Numbered from the stretch's first letter, positions 8,602-16,778 are shown. The stretch is 64,000 nt of DNA from Flavobacterium johnsoniae (GCF_001879205.1 NZ_MLFK01000010.1:62001-126000); one strand, 5' to 3'. Numbers and translations: made by a program. The notes: generated from the sequence alone by a model not told the origin.

Positions 8602-9591
8602 TTAAACCTGCATTACTAGTTTTCTTCCCTGCGTTTTATTTTCACGTAAAATCGCAAGCGCATTCGTAACGGTTGAAACTTCTAAATTTCCTACCACTTT
8701 AATTGCAGGCGCTTTGATGATTTCATTTTCTAATAATAACCTTAACTGGTTCAATCCGTTTTTGTAATAGTCGTAGCGTTTTTCAAGTCCATACGCATAA
8801 TTGGAGATATTTAAGATGGCTGCACTTTTACTAAAAAGAATGCCTCGCGATGATGGGGTAGAAAAATTAGTTACATCTATGTAAATCCCATTGGTTTTTA
8901 AAAGCCTGGCACCAATTTCGGCCACATTGTTTCCTACCAAATCCACCACAAAATCAAAACTTTTATTTTCGTTTAAAGAAAGTGCGGATTTATAGATCTC
9001 TTCTTTTTTATAATTAATAATTTTCTCGGGTTTAACACCCAGATCTAGTAATACTGCAATACTATTATCATTTCCTGCAGTAACTACAAAATTTTTATAT
9101 CCGTTTGCAACAAGCAGTTTTACGAGCATATTACCCACTCCGCCTGCGGCGCCTGTAATGAATATCGAATCATACAAATTGGCATTCATACGGTTAAAGG
9201 ACTGCAAAGCCGTTAAACCTGCTGATGGAATTGCTGCAGCTTCTTCAAAAGAAACATTTGAAGGTTTAAGCATAGTAATTGCCTCCGGAACGCAGATGTA
9301 TTCAGCGTAAGTTCCGTTAGAGCCCATACTTCCTGATCCGCAGAAAACAGCATCACCTATTTTGAAATGGGTTACGTTTTTACCAATTGCCGATACGATT
9401 CCGGAAAATTCACGCCCGAGAACCGGAGAATGCACTAACTTTCTCTCAGACCCGTCTTCTGTCATTTGATAATCAATCGGATTAAAACCTGAAGCTTTAA
9501 TTTTTACTTGAATCTGATGCTCTCCCGGCTGTGGAATTTCTATATTTTCTAATCGGAATTCTCGATTTTCCTGTAATACAACTGCTTTCAT
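8602..9591 (-). CDS. Zinc-independent MDR NAD(P)H:quinone oxidoreductase-like enzyme
   Basis: ATG at 9591 (MKAVVLQENREFRLENIEIP) is the natural family start; seven further in-frame codons exist upstream. The 329-aa product has a GroES-like domain with VLGREFSGIVSAIGKNV, then the Rossmann motif ITGAAGGVGNMLVKLL. The structural and catalytic zinc Cys cluster of alcohol dehydrogenases is absent, which points to the quinone-oxidoreductase branch of the MDR superfamily. It likely reduces electrophilic quinones or enones with NADPH. It is divergent from an HxlR regulator with a shared palindromic control region, a common arrangement for quinone/electrophile-inducible reductases. Confidence 0.85.
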   Translation of the reverse strand: MKAVVLQENREFRLENIEIPQPGEHQIQVKIKASGFNPIDYQMTEDGSERKLVHSPVLGREFSGIVSAIGKNVTHFKIGDAVFCGSGSMGSNGTYAEYICVPEAITMLKPSNVSFEEAAAIPSAGLTALQSFNRMNANLYDSIFITGAAGGVGNMLVKLLVANGYKNFVVTAGNDNSIAVLLDLGVKPEKIINYKKEEIYKSALSLNENKSFDFVVDLVGNNVAEIGARLLKTNGIYIDVTNFSTPSSRGILFSKSAAILNISNYAYGLEKRYDYYKNGLNQLRLLLENEIIKAPAIKVVGNLEVSTVTNALAILRENKTQGRKLVMQV

Positions 9592-9609
9592 TTTTATCGT
9601 TTTATTATA

Positions 9610-9669
9610 CAAAAGTATGAACGCTATGTTCTATTTTTGTTATGGGTTAACCTGAGGTAACCGGTTACC
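9610..9669. promoter_or_regulatory. Divergent promoter/operator region with two palindromes
   Basis: A -7 box TACTTTTG on the reverse strand (9610-9617) serves the MDR gene and TATTTTTG on the forward strand (9632-9639) serves hxlR. Just downstream of the forward box lie the perfect palindromes GGTTAACC (9645-9652) and GGTAACCGGTTACC (9656-9669). They probably bind the HxlR product and give autoregulation. Confidence 0.65.
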
Positions 9670-9683
9670 AAATAGAAACTAGT

Positions 9684-10061
9684 ATGGCAAAAATTAATGA
9701 TAACGGAACAATTCGCGAGGCAAACTGTTCTGAAGAACTTATGGCAATGCGCGATAGTCTGGATGTTTTAGGCGGTAAATGGAAACTGATGATTCTGCGA
9801 TTCTTAACCAATAGAACGCATCAGGTTATTCATTTTAAGAAAATGCAGCGCGAAATAGATGGAATTTCGGCCAAAATGCTAAGTAAAGAACTTAAAGAAT
9901 TAGAAATCAATTTACTTATTACCAGAACGGAACAAGATACCAAACCCGCTACAGTGGCCTACGCCATTACAGAATATGGTAAATCGGTGCTGCCTGTAAC
10001 AGAAACTTTAGTAGACTGGGGACTTGCACACAGAGAGAAAATTATTGAATCTTTAAAATAA
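9684..10061 (+). CDS. HxlR-family (DUF24 winged-helix) transcriptional regulator
   Basis: 125 aa; the core reads LDVLGGKWKLMILRFL, then ISAKMLSKELKELE (recognition-helix region) and the wing TVAYAITEYGKSVLPV, all diagnostic of HxlR. A single Cys occurs near the N-terminus (Cys15, in REANCSEEL), the place where the redox-sensing members YodB, HypR and CatR carry their reactive Cys. Together with the divergent quinone-reductase-like gene, this suggests a thiol-based electrophile or quinone sensor; that is inference. It probably acts on the palindromes at 9645-9669. Confidence 0.9.
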   Translation: MAKINDNGTIREANCSEELMAMRDSLDVLGGKWKLMILRFLTNRTHQVIHFKKMQREIDGISAKMLSKELKELEINLLITRTEQDTKPATVAYAITEYGKSVLPVTETLVDWGLAHREKIIESLK

Positions 10062-10075
10062 TCATTTTCCTAACG

Positions 10076-10122
10076 CATAGAAATATAGCTTTTCGTTGTC
10101 AATAAAATGCTTTATTTCTATG
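10076..10122. terminator. Terminator hairpin between convergent genes
   Basis: Arms catagaaata and tatttctatg pair perfectly over 10 bp, enclosing 27 nt that can pair further. It lies between hxlR and the convergent aminotransferase. Confidence 0.6.
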
Positions 10123-10142
10123 TGCTAAAAAAATTAAATGCT

Positions 10143-11615
10143 TTAATCTAACTTAAACCATTCATTTACTTCATCAGTAATAGTTTCTTTAATTTCAGGG
10201 TTTTCAAATTCATTTGTAACGGAGTTATATTGATAATCTTTCTGCCATTTTTTAGAATGAAGTGCAACCTGTTCGATGGCATCGCAGATGAACAAAAGTT
10301 CATCGTTTGTCATAATTGGATGCAGAGATAAACGCACCCAGCCCGGTTTATTGGTTTGGTTTCTTTGCAGAAGTTCGTTTGTAATTGCTGCTGATTTTTT
10401 CTCATTGATGTTGAAAAGATAGTGCGCGTAAGTACTCGCACAAGACCAGCCGCCACGAACCTGAATTCCGAAACGGTCATTTAAAAGCCTTACGATTAAA
10501 TTATAGTGAATATCTTCGATCACAAAAGACACGCAGCCAATTCGTTCTGTATTGAGATCGCCTAAAATAGACAAACCTTTTATTTTTTGGAGCCTTGAGA
10601 AACAAAGATCAAGCAGTTCTTTTTCTCGGTTTTTGATATTTGAAACTCCCATTTTGTCTTTTAATTCCAAAGCCAAAGCCGTTCTTATAACTTGTAGAAA
10701 GCCTGGTGTCCCGCCATCTTCTCTAACTTCTATGACATCGCTGTAACAATATTTCCCCAAGGGATTGGTCCATTTTACATTACCGCCGCCCGGATTATCC
10801 GGAAAATCAGATTTGTATAGTTTTTCATTAAAAACCAAAACACCGCAGGTTCCGGGTCCGCCTAAAAATTTATGAGGCGAAAAGAAAATAGCATCTAACT
10901 GCTGTTCCGGATCTTTAGGATGCATATCGATTTTTACGTAAGGCGCCGAAGCAGCAAAATCAACAAAACAAAGTCCTCCGTTTTGATGCATGATTTTGGC
11001 TAATTCATGATAAGGCGTGATAATTCCCGTAACATTCGAACAAGCCGTAAACGAGCCTATTTTTAAGCTTCTGTGAGCATATTTTTTAATTTCCTGAGAA
11101 AGAACATTAGGATCGACTAAATTGTTTTCATTAGGAGGCAGAATTACAACTTCGGCATTGGTTTCATACCACGAAACCTGATTAGAATGATGCTCCATGT
11201 GGGTGATAAAAACAACAGGCTTGTCATTTTCATCATTCGTTCTCAGCCCCATTATTCTTTGTAGTTTTGATAAAGCAGCCGTCATTCCAGTTCCGGTTGT
11301 AACCAGAACATCCGATTCGCTGGCGTTAACCGCCTTTTTTATGACATCTCTGGCGTATTGATAAGCATAAGTCGAAGTTTTTCCTGTCTGACTTGAAAGT
11401 GAATGCGTATTGGCAATCATTGGACCAATTTTATTAAGCATAATATCCTCAATCGGGCCGTATAATCTTCCGCTGGCAACCCAATCTGCATACAGCAGTT
11501 TTTGTTTTCCATAAACCGATTTAAAACTATGATCTACACCTACTGTATTTTCTCTAAATTTAGAAAAATAACATTCTGATTCAATTGGTTTTGTTTCTGT
11601 CTCAATAGCATTCAT
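10143..11615 (-). CDS. Class V aminotransferase / cysteine-desulfurase-like PLP enzyme
   Basis: 490 aa, PLP fold type I. The Schiff-base lysine is in FFSPHKFLGGPGTCG; the upstream CFVDFAASAPYVKIDMH segment supplies the PLP Asp; and LVTTGTGMTAALSKL is the phosphate-binding region. RGGWSCASTYAHYL carries a Cys roughly where desulfurases have theirs. It is longer than SufS/IscS (about 410 aa), with extra C-terminal sequence. The exact substrate is unknown: selenocysteine-lyase/desulfurase-like is the nearest general class. The gene stands alone, flanked by a terminator and a palindromic repeat. Confidence 0.82.
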   Translation of the reverse strand: MNAIETETKPIESECYFSKFRENTVGVDHSFKSVYGKQKLLYADWVASGRLYGPIEDIMLNKIGPMIANTHSLSSQTGKTSTYAYQYARDVIKKAVNASESDVLVTTGTGMTAALSKLQRIMGLRTNDENDKPVVFITHMEHHSNQVSWYETNAEVVILPPNENNLVDPNVLSQEIKKYAHRSLKIGSFTACSNVTGIITPYHELAKIMHQNGGLCFVDFAASAPYVKIDMHPKDPEQQLDAIFFSPHKFLGGPGTCGVLVFNEKLYKSDFPDNPGGGNVKWTNPLGKYCYSDVIEVREDGGTPGFLQVIRTALALELKDKMGVSNIKNREKELLDLCFSRLQKIKGLSILGDLNTERIGCVSFVIEDIHYNLIVRLLNDRFGIQVRGGWSCASTYAHYLFNINEKKSAAITNELLQRNQTNKPGWVRLSLHPIMTNDELLFICDAIEQVALHSKKWQKDYQYNSVTNEFENPEIKETITDEVNEWFKLD

Positions 11616-11661
11616 TTCCTTATCATTTTAATTAACTAAATTTTATTATTGATTTATTTTT

Positions 11662-11900
11662 TCTAAACACATATAAACATAGGATATTCACATTTTTGTC
11701 ATCCTGACGAAGGAAGGATCTTCGTAAGAAACTCTAACCAGAATGTCTCCAGTCTTTGTCGAATTACTTATGTGATTTCTCTCCCGAAGCCTAGGGGATC
11801 GAAATGGCAAATTGAAGAAAGCTATGTTTGTTAAAACAAGTGAAACGCCTCTCTAGATAAAGAAAAACTATTGTCCCGAAGCCTCGGGGTGTGTTTAAAA
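11662..11900 (-). repeat. Dispersed palindromic element, copy 1 (reverse orientation)
   Basis: This non-coding stretch is bounded by ctaaacacatataaacatag and, inverted, gtgtttaaaa. Its right part (11822-11890) is the reverse complement of sequences at 19.3 and 26.0 kb (caagtgaaacgcct, agaaaaacta). The interior holds gtcatcctgacgaaggaagg and two copies of cccgaagcctcgggg-like palindromes. No ORF is present. Confidence 0.65.
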
Positions 11901-11902
11901 AA

Positions 11903-12949
11903 TTAATTTGCTTGTCCTAAAAGCGATTTAAGCGTAGTCTGCAATTCTTCTCCATGCAGGTTTTTTGCTACGATAATTCCTTTTGAATCGACTAAATAAT
12001 TCCCCGGAATGGCTCTTACACCATATAATTTAGCAATGGCGCTGTTCCAGAAAAGCAAATCAGAAACGTGTAACCAAGTCAAATTATCATTCTGAATTCC
12101 TTTAATCCAGTTTTCTTTCTTTTTATCCAAAGAGATTCCAATAATATTGAAACCTTTATCGTGAAATTCCTTGTAAGCCGCTACGATATTTGGATTCTCT
12201 TTTCGGCAAGGACCACACCATGAAGCCCAAAAATCGACTAAAGTGTAACCTTTTAAATTCTCATAAAAACGAACTGGTTTACCTTCAGGATCAGTACTTG
12301 TAAAATCAGGGGCTTTTTTTCCAACCGCCAATCCGTTTAAAACGGTAACCAGTTCTTTTAGTTCTTTCACGTAAGTGGTATTTTGCAGACTTTTATCGAG
12401 TAAAGCAATGTTTTGTGTGATTTGTTCCGGCGATAATCGGTACGACCAGTTTCGGTACAATACATAAGCCGAAACAATTGATTTTGGGTTTTCTGTAATA
12501 AATTTACTGATTTCCAAATCTTTTGTTTTTCTATATGTATCGAATAAATTTTGAGAAGCAGAGCCTTCTACTATAGAGCTGCTATAGTATTTCTTCGGAT
12601 TTAATTTTACCGTTATTGGGCCTTTTTCAAGGAAAATATACAAAGGGCTGCTTTCTGTATTGACACTTAAACCGTATAATTCCGGTATTTTTACTTTTGT
12701 TTTAAAACTAAAATTTCCGTCTTTCACTTTTACCGAATCTATAGTCGTAAACATTTTGTTGTGAAACTTCTGCAGATAAACGTATTGAGCAACCGTATCT
12801 GCAACAGTTCCTTGTAATTGCAGATTGCTTTCCTGCGCCTGAATTTGTATAACTCCAAAAAACAGAGCAAAGCCTAATAGTATGTTTTTTATTTTATTTT
12901 GATTGTTAAGTGACGCTTTCTCAACGCCGCCCGGTAAGATTTTTTTCAT
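11903..12949 (-). CDS. TlpA-like thiol-disulfide oxidoreductase with DUF4369 N-domain
   Basis: 348 aa. After a signal peptide (about 20-38, NILLGFALFFGVIQIQAQ; the first about 18 residues suggest that translation could start later) comes a DUF4369 beta domain (about 42-125), then a TlpA/AhpC-TSA thioredoxin domain (about 208-348) with the active site W244-C-G-P-C248 in DFWASWCGPCRKENP and the cis-Pro in VRAIPGNYLVD. Periplasmic proteins of this type reduce disulfides in Bacteroidota. It is the first annotated gene downstream of a SAM-I riboswitch (13204-13300), about 255 nt away, which is not a classical target of that riboswitch. Confidence 0.9.
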   Translation of the reverse strand: MKKILPGGVEKASLNNQNKIKNILLGFALFFGVIQIQAQESNLQLQGTVADTVAQYVYLQKFHNKMFTTIDSVKVKDGNFSFKTKVKIPELYGLSVNTESSPLYIFLEKGPITVKLNPKKYYSSSIVEGSASQNLFDTYRKTKDLEISKFITENPKSIVSAYVLYRNWSYRLSPEQITQNIALLDKSLQNTTYVKELKELVTVLNGLAVGKKAPDFTSTDPEGKPVRFYENLKGYTLVDFWASWCGPCRKENPNIVAAYKEFHDKGFNIIGISLDKKKENWIKGIQNDNLTWLHVSDLLFWNSAIAKLYGVRAIPGNYLVDSKGIIVAKNLHGEELQTTLKSLLGQAN

Positions 12950-13054
12950 TGTAGTTTAGTTTAAGATTAGACAAAAGAATTCTACAGACCCATGCAAAAA
13001 AGGTCCAATAATAAATGTTATTTAAAAAGTAATATTAGAGGATATTGAATGTTT

Positions 13055-13144
13055 TCACATTCGGAAACCAGCAAGACTATTTTCTTCGAAAATTGAGTTT
13101 AAAAATTCATAGCTGGCGTATAAAAAATGGATTTCGGTTTTCAT
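13055..13144 (-). CDS. Possible 29-aa ORF between SAM riboswitch and TlpA gene
   Basis: ATG at 13144, TGA at 13055-13057; the peptide runs MKTEIHFLYASYEFLNSIFE then ENSLAGFRM. It is the first ORF after the riboswitch aptamer (about 60 nt downstream). It might be a real small protein under SAM control, a leader ORF, or chance. No composition signal settles this, and no terminator separates it clearly from the TlpA gene. Confidence 0.35.
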   Translation of the reverse strand: MKTEIHFLYASYEFLNSIFEENSLAGFRM

Positions 13145-13203
13145 TTTTTAAAAAGATATAATTTTAACAATGATGACCTTATTCAGATTTTGAGGAAATC
13201 TTT

Positions 13204-13300
13204 CTTATCTGTCCGCCTGTGACGGAAGGATTTAGCACCTTATTCGGCAACAGGTTGCTAAGACGTCATAGGGCCTATTCCCTCAGTCTTTCTGGATAAG
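13204..13300 (-). promoter_or_regulatory. SAM-I (S-box) riboswitch
   Basis: Read on the reverse strand: P1 arms CTTATC / GATAAG close the aptamer, and inside occur the conserved blocks CTGAGGGAATAGGCCC, TATGACG, GCAACC and AAGGTGCTAAATCC in the S-box order, including the pseudoknot-forming segment. Length 97 nt is typical. A -7 box TATATTTG at 13326-13333 gives a start about 20 nt upstream of P1. No strong terminator follows immediately (only a weak 6-bp hairpin AGATTT/AAATCT), so control may be translational or act further down. Confidence 0.92.
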
Positions 13301-13539
13301 TATCATACAGAAGTTTTCTGTGATGCAAATATATATTAATTCTACCGAATTAGTAGTATTTAAAATCATTTTTTTGCTATTTATTTAAAAAAACTTTGCA
13401 AAGGCAATACAAAACACTGATTTTTAATTTATTATGAAATATTATAAATATTCCTAATTCTGTATTTTACAATGGAAATTCATACGTTTAAAGAAATATA
13501 AATCAACAAATTTGACTTTTTACTACTGAAAAAACATAA

Positions 13540-13568
13540 AAAAAACTCACTTCTTTTGAAATGAGTTT
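13540..13568 (-). terminator. Terminator of the YceI-to-nitronate monooxygenase operon
   Basis: On the reverse strand AAACTCA-TTC pairs with GAA-TGAGTTT (one internal mismatch) and is followed by a T-run. It lies 57 bp after the stop at 13625. Confidence 0.75.
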
Positions 13569-13624
13569 GTATCAGATCGATATAAAAGTATTGTTTGTCA
13601 TTCGTCGAGATGACAAACAATATA

Positions 13625-14710
13625 TTATAATTTTAAACTATTAAAATAAGCCGTAGTATCTTCAATTAAAGAATGCATCAATTCCTTGGCTTTAGTATGC
13701 TTTAAGATTGGTGAAATTTGTCCGCCCCAAAATAAGATCATATCCCACTTTTGCTGATCGAGTGCTGCTTTTCGTAATGGAGCGATAAAAGTAGTCTGCA
13801 ATGGAAAAGGCAGAATGCCTGATTCTTTACCAATTAGGTCTTTTGCAATTCGGCTTGTGATACCACGCCCGAGTCTGCCTGTGTAAGCACGGGAAAGCGT
13901 TGTATATTTTGCTGCATCAGAGAATAACATTTCTCTATGAACAGGCAAAGCGTTTGACTCATCGACAGCTAAAAAAGCGGTTCCAATTTGAGCTGCGCTT
14001 GCGCCTAATGTTAAAGCTGCAGCAATTCCTTTACCATCAGCGATTCCGCCAGCTGCTATAATAGGAGTTTTAATTTTTTCTCGCATTAGCTGCAGTAAAA
14101 CAAAAGTTCCGGTTACAGATGCTTCGGCATTGGTTAAAAAGGAAGGCCTGTGTCCTCCTGCTTCAAACCCCGAAGCGATTATCATATCGACACCTTTACT
14201 ATCCAGAAAAACAGCCTCATCAAGAGTTGTAGCTGCGCCAACAGTAATAATTCCTAATCTTCGGCATTGTTCCAAAATATCATCTGAAGGAACACCAAAC
14301 ATAAAACTGAAGACCTTTGGTTTAACATCTAAAATCACTTCTAACTGGTTTTCAAATCTGGATTGAAATGGTGCTGGCTTTTCGGGTAACGGAATTCCTG
14401 CTTCATCATAATACGGCTTGAAAAGCGCTTTTGTTTTTTCAAATTGTTCATCGGTTAAACCACCATCCGGAACATCATGATCTGAAACCCAAAGATTAAT
14501 ATTATACGGCTTATTTGTGGCTGCTTTTATCTGCTTGTCGACTTCGTAAATTTCCTGTGGACTTAAAGTATAGGCTCCGTAACCGCCTAATCCGCCAAGA
14601 TTAGAAACTGCCGCTGTTAATTCAACTGTTGACAAATTTCCGCCAAAAGGTCCCTGCAAAATTGGATAATCAATTCCTAATAGTTCTTTTGCTTTTGTAT
14701 TGTACCACAT
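13625..14710 (-). CDS. Nitronate monooxygenase (2-nitropropane dioxygenase family)
   Basis: 361 aa FMN enzyme. The start WYNTKAKELLGIDYPILQGPFGG, the FMN-phosphate motif PIIAAGGIADGKGIAAALTLGASAAQIGTAFL and the segment IASGFEAGGHRPSF (whose His is the probable catalytic base) are diagnostic; only parts are quoted. Nitronate monooxygenases oxidise toxic alkyl nitronates such as propionate 3-nitronate; some members of the family instead act as enoyl-ACP reductases (FabK), but the context is detoxification. Last gene of a five-gene operon beginning with YceI. Confidence 0.9.
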   Translation of the reverse strand: MWYNTKAKELLGIDYPILQGPFGGNLSTVELTAAVSNLGGLGGYGAYTLSPQEIYEVDKQIKAATNKPYNINLWVSDHDVPDGGLTDEQFEKTKALFKPYYDEAGIPLPEKPAPFQSRFENQLEVILDVKPKVFSFMFGVPSDDILEQCRRLGIITVGAATTLDEAVFLDSKGVDMIIASGFEAGGHRPSFLTNAEASVTGTFVLLQLMREKIKTPIIAAGGIADGKGIAAALTLGASAAQIGTAFLAVDESNALPVHREMLFSDAAKYTTLSRAYTGRLGRGITSRIAKDLIGKESGILPFPLQTTFIAPLRKAALDQQKWDMILFWGGQISPILKHTKAKELMHSLIEDTTAYFNSLKL

Positions 14711-14726
14711 TTCCTGAAAGTTTTAA

Positions 14727-15176
14727 TTATTTGCTTGTATCAGTCAACATTTTATTGACAATGAGCCACGTTCCGTTAATCTTATGGAAAGATAAAAAAT
14801 CCCGATAATTAAAGTCGTACATTTTAACATTTAATTCCGCTACGGCGATAGAATTTACAACGCTTATGTGCAGAATTTCTCCTTTAAAAGGTTTGCCCGA
14901 ATCCTTTGGGCTTTGTCGGTTTTTTACGCCGTCCAGATACAAATCTATAGTTTTAAAATAAGGCTGTCCTTTTACATCTCCAAACAACAATGTTCCGGGT
15001 TGAAAAATACTGCCCAGCAATAATGCATCTCCTTCATAAATACCTTTAAAATAATAGTTTTCTATCGCATCGGTAATAGCCTGAATTTCTATTTGATTTT
15101 CCATTTTGTTAGTATTTTGAGCTTTTGTGCCCTGAAAAGTCCAGAGCACAAAAGCAGTTAATAAAATAGTTTTCAC
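14727..15176 (-). CDS. Exported NTF2-like (lumazine-binding/SnoaL-like) protein
   Basis: 149 aa. The N-terminus MKTILLTAFVLWTFQGTKAQN is a signal peptide. The mature about 128 aa begin with a helix (IQAITDAIENYYFKGIYEGD) and end with FLSFHKINGTWLIVNKML, the characteristic closing strand pair of Putative lumazine-binding / NTF2-like folds. Such proteins bind or transform small molecules, but the activity here is unknown. One base separates its start from the stop of the upstream SDR, so they are co-translated. Confidence 0.8.
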   Translation of the reverse strand: MKTILLTAFVLWTFQGTKAQNTNKMENQIEIQAITDAIENYYFKGIYEGDALLLGSIFQPGTLLFGDVKGQPYFKTIDLYLDGVKNRQSPKDSGKPFKGEILHISVVNSIAVAELNVKMYDFNYRDFLSFHKINGTWLIVNKMLTDTSK

Positions 15177-15177
15177 C

Positions 15178-15912
15178 TTAATTTAAATTATGTCCGGCAC
15201 CTTTTCCGCCATCGACATTGATGATTGCTCCCGTTATGAAATTGCTTTTGGCAACGGTATAAACCATTTCGGCAACATCGTCAATCTCCCCTACTCTGTT
15301 TACCAAATGTAATCCTGCACTTTGATCTGCATTCTCACCATGCATAGGCGTACGGATTACCCCCGGAGCAACGGTATTAATACGAATATTTTGTTTGCCA
15401 AATTCAGCTGCTAATTGAATTGTCAACGCATGAATAGCGCCCTTACTTGATACAGGAGCCGAAGCCGGCCATCCGCCTAAACCGTGATTTACAAGAGGTG
15501 TTCCTATATTGATAACGACACCGTCTTTTTGCTGCAGCATTTGCGGTATCACAGATTGTGTTGTAAAATAAGTTCCTTTCAGGTTTGTTTTTAGAAATTT
15601 ATCTAAATAGGCTTCATCTACTTCTAAAAATGGCTTGCTGTCGAATATTCCGGCATTATTAATTAATACATCAACTGAACCAAATTTTTGAAGTGCAATT
15701 TTAACCAGTTCTTCTCCCGTTTTTTTATCACTTACATCACCTGCAAATTTTGCCAGATTATCTCCCGCTCCAAATTCATTGAACGTTTTTTCTAATGCTG
15801 TTTCTGTCAACGAATTGATGACTACATTATCTCCTCTGTCTAAAAAATATTTAGCGATTCCTTTTCCAATACCAGATGCTGCTCCGGTAACGATTATAGT
15901 TTGTTTTTTCAT
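15178..15912 (-). CDS. SDR-family protein lacking the catalytic tyrosine
   Basis: 244 aa with an intact nucleotide-binding site (VTGAASGIGKGIA, residues 8-20; LINNAG 83-88) and the C-terminal PGVIRTPM region. However, the active-site YxxxK reads P153-V-S-S-K157 (in PASAPVSSKGAIHAL): the tyrosine is proline, and the Ser of the usual ISS motif is replaced (NIGTPL). I confirmed the CCT codon in the nucleotide sequence. The protein may therefore bind NAD(P) without classical dehydrogenase chemistry. It is the third gene of the YceI operon. Confidence 0.88.
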   Translation of the reverse strand: MKKQTIIVTGAASGIGKGIAKYFLDRGDNVVINSLTETALEKTFNEFGAGDNLAKFAGDVSDKKTGEELVKIALQKFGSVDVLINNAGIFDSKPFLEVDEAYLDKFLKTNLKGTYFTTQSVIPQMLQQKDGVVINIGTPLVNHGLGGWPASAPVSSKGAIHALTIQLAAEFGKQNIRINTVAPGVIRTPMHGENADQSAGLHLVNRVGEIDDVAEMVYTVAKSNFITGAIINVDGGKGAGHNLN

Positions 15913-15917
15913 GATTC

Positions 15918-16136
15918 TTATTTTTTATCGGCCGTAATGCCTTTTTCTCTTAATACTGAAACTTGTTCTCCGGCATAGCCCCAATCGTCTAATTCGATTT
16001 CCTGAATCACAACGTGAGTTAAATGCGGATCTTTATTTAATACCTCTGTAATCAGGTTGGTAATACCGCTGATTAGTTTTTGTTTTTGCCCTCGGGTTAC
16101 TCCTTCTCGGGTCAATTCGATTTTTACGTAAGGCAT
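15918..16136 (-). CDS. 4-oxalocrotonate tautomerase-like protein
   Basis: ATG at 16136 is required because the catalytic N-terminal proline must follow it (M-PYVKIELTREGV); the frame extends upstream into yceI, but that part is not coding here. The 72-aa product has the 4-OT features: Pro1 after Met removal, a helix with QKLISGITNLITEVLNK and the HVVIQEIELDDWGYAG strand. Tautomerases of this kind act on unsaturated keto acids or dehalogenate small acids. Gaps of 4 and 5 bp to its neighbours put it in the YceI-SDR-NTF2-NMO operon. Confidence 0.9.
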   Translation of the reverse strand: MPYVKIELTREGVTRGQKQKLISGITNLITEVLNKDPHLTHVVIQEIELDDWGYAGEQVSVLREKGITADKK

Positions 16137-16140
16137 GATG

Positions 16141-16695
16141 TTAGTTTCTAGATTGTCCTGAGAAAGCGGCTTCGGCAGTGATATTAAAATCAAGTTCAAA
16201 GTCGTTGTAGATTAAAGTATCTCCCAAATCTTTGAAGAAATTTCCTGAGCGGAATTTGATGTCATATTTGGTACGATCAATAATTAATTTGCCTGCAAAA
16301 GAAATACTATTGCTGTCGTTTTTTACTTCTGCTTCAAACCCAGCTGAATGTGTAATGTCTTTGATAGTCAGATTTCCTTCAAGATAATAAGTAGAACTTG
16401 ATATTTCTTTTACACTTAAAATATCAAATACTGCAGTTGGGAATTTTTCAATAGAGAAAAAATCATCAGAAGCTAAATGTCCTGCGAATTGAGTATTTGT
16501 TGCAGGATCTGTAACGTCCAGAATTTTAATTGAGGTTGTATCGATGACAATATTTCCTCCGTTTATTTTTCCATCATTAAAGATGAAATTACCATTTTTG
16601 ATACCAATTGTACCATTATGTGCACCGGTAACTTTTCTACCAGTCCATTCTACGCTGCTATTTGAGCTTACGATTTCAAAATTTATTGTTTCCAT
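16141..16695 (-). CDS. YceI-family lipocalin-like protein (no signal peptide)
   Basis: 184 aa. The YceI pattern is clear: SSVEWTGRKVTGAHNGTIGIKNG at the start, then HLASDDFFSIEKFPTAVFDI in the middle and the closing strands LIIDRTKYDIKFRSG. YceI proteins bind isoprenoid chains such as polyprenyl quinones in a lipocalin barrel. Most are periplasmic; this one begins METINFEIVSS without a signal peptide and is probably cytoplasmic. It opens the five-gene operon and follows a promoter with a Crp-type operator (16752-16765). Confidence 0.92.
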   Translation of the reverse strand: METINFEIVSSNSSVEWTGRKVTGAHNGTIGIKNGNFIFNDGKINGGNIVIDTTSIKILDVTDPATNTQFAGHLASDDFFSIEKFPTAVFDILSVKEISSSTYYLEGNLTIKDITHSAGFEAEVKNDSNSISFAGKLIIDRTKYDIKFRSGNFFKDLGDTLIYNDFELDFNITAEAAFSGQSRN

Positions 16696-16699
16696 TTTT

Positions 16700-16765
16700 A
16701 TTGTATTTAAAAGTACAATACAAAGGAACGACGGTTATGAAAATTGGTTACGTGATGTAGATCAC
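16700..16765 (-). promoter_or_regulatory. Promoter of the YceI operon with Crp/Fnr-type palindrome
   Basis: The perfect palindrome GTGAT-GTAG-ATCAC (16752-16765, centre 16758.5) lies 37.5 bp before the last base of a -7-like box TTCCTTTG (reverse strand, 16721-16728), giving about -42.5 relative to the predicted start near 16716. A second inverted repeat ATTGTA-N8-TACAAT (16700-16719) overlaps the start region. Confidence 0.65.
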
Positions 16766-16778
16766 ATTCTTTTTTTTT

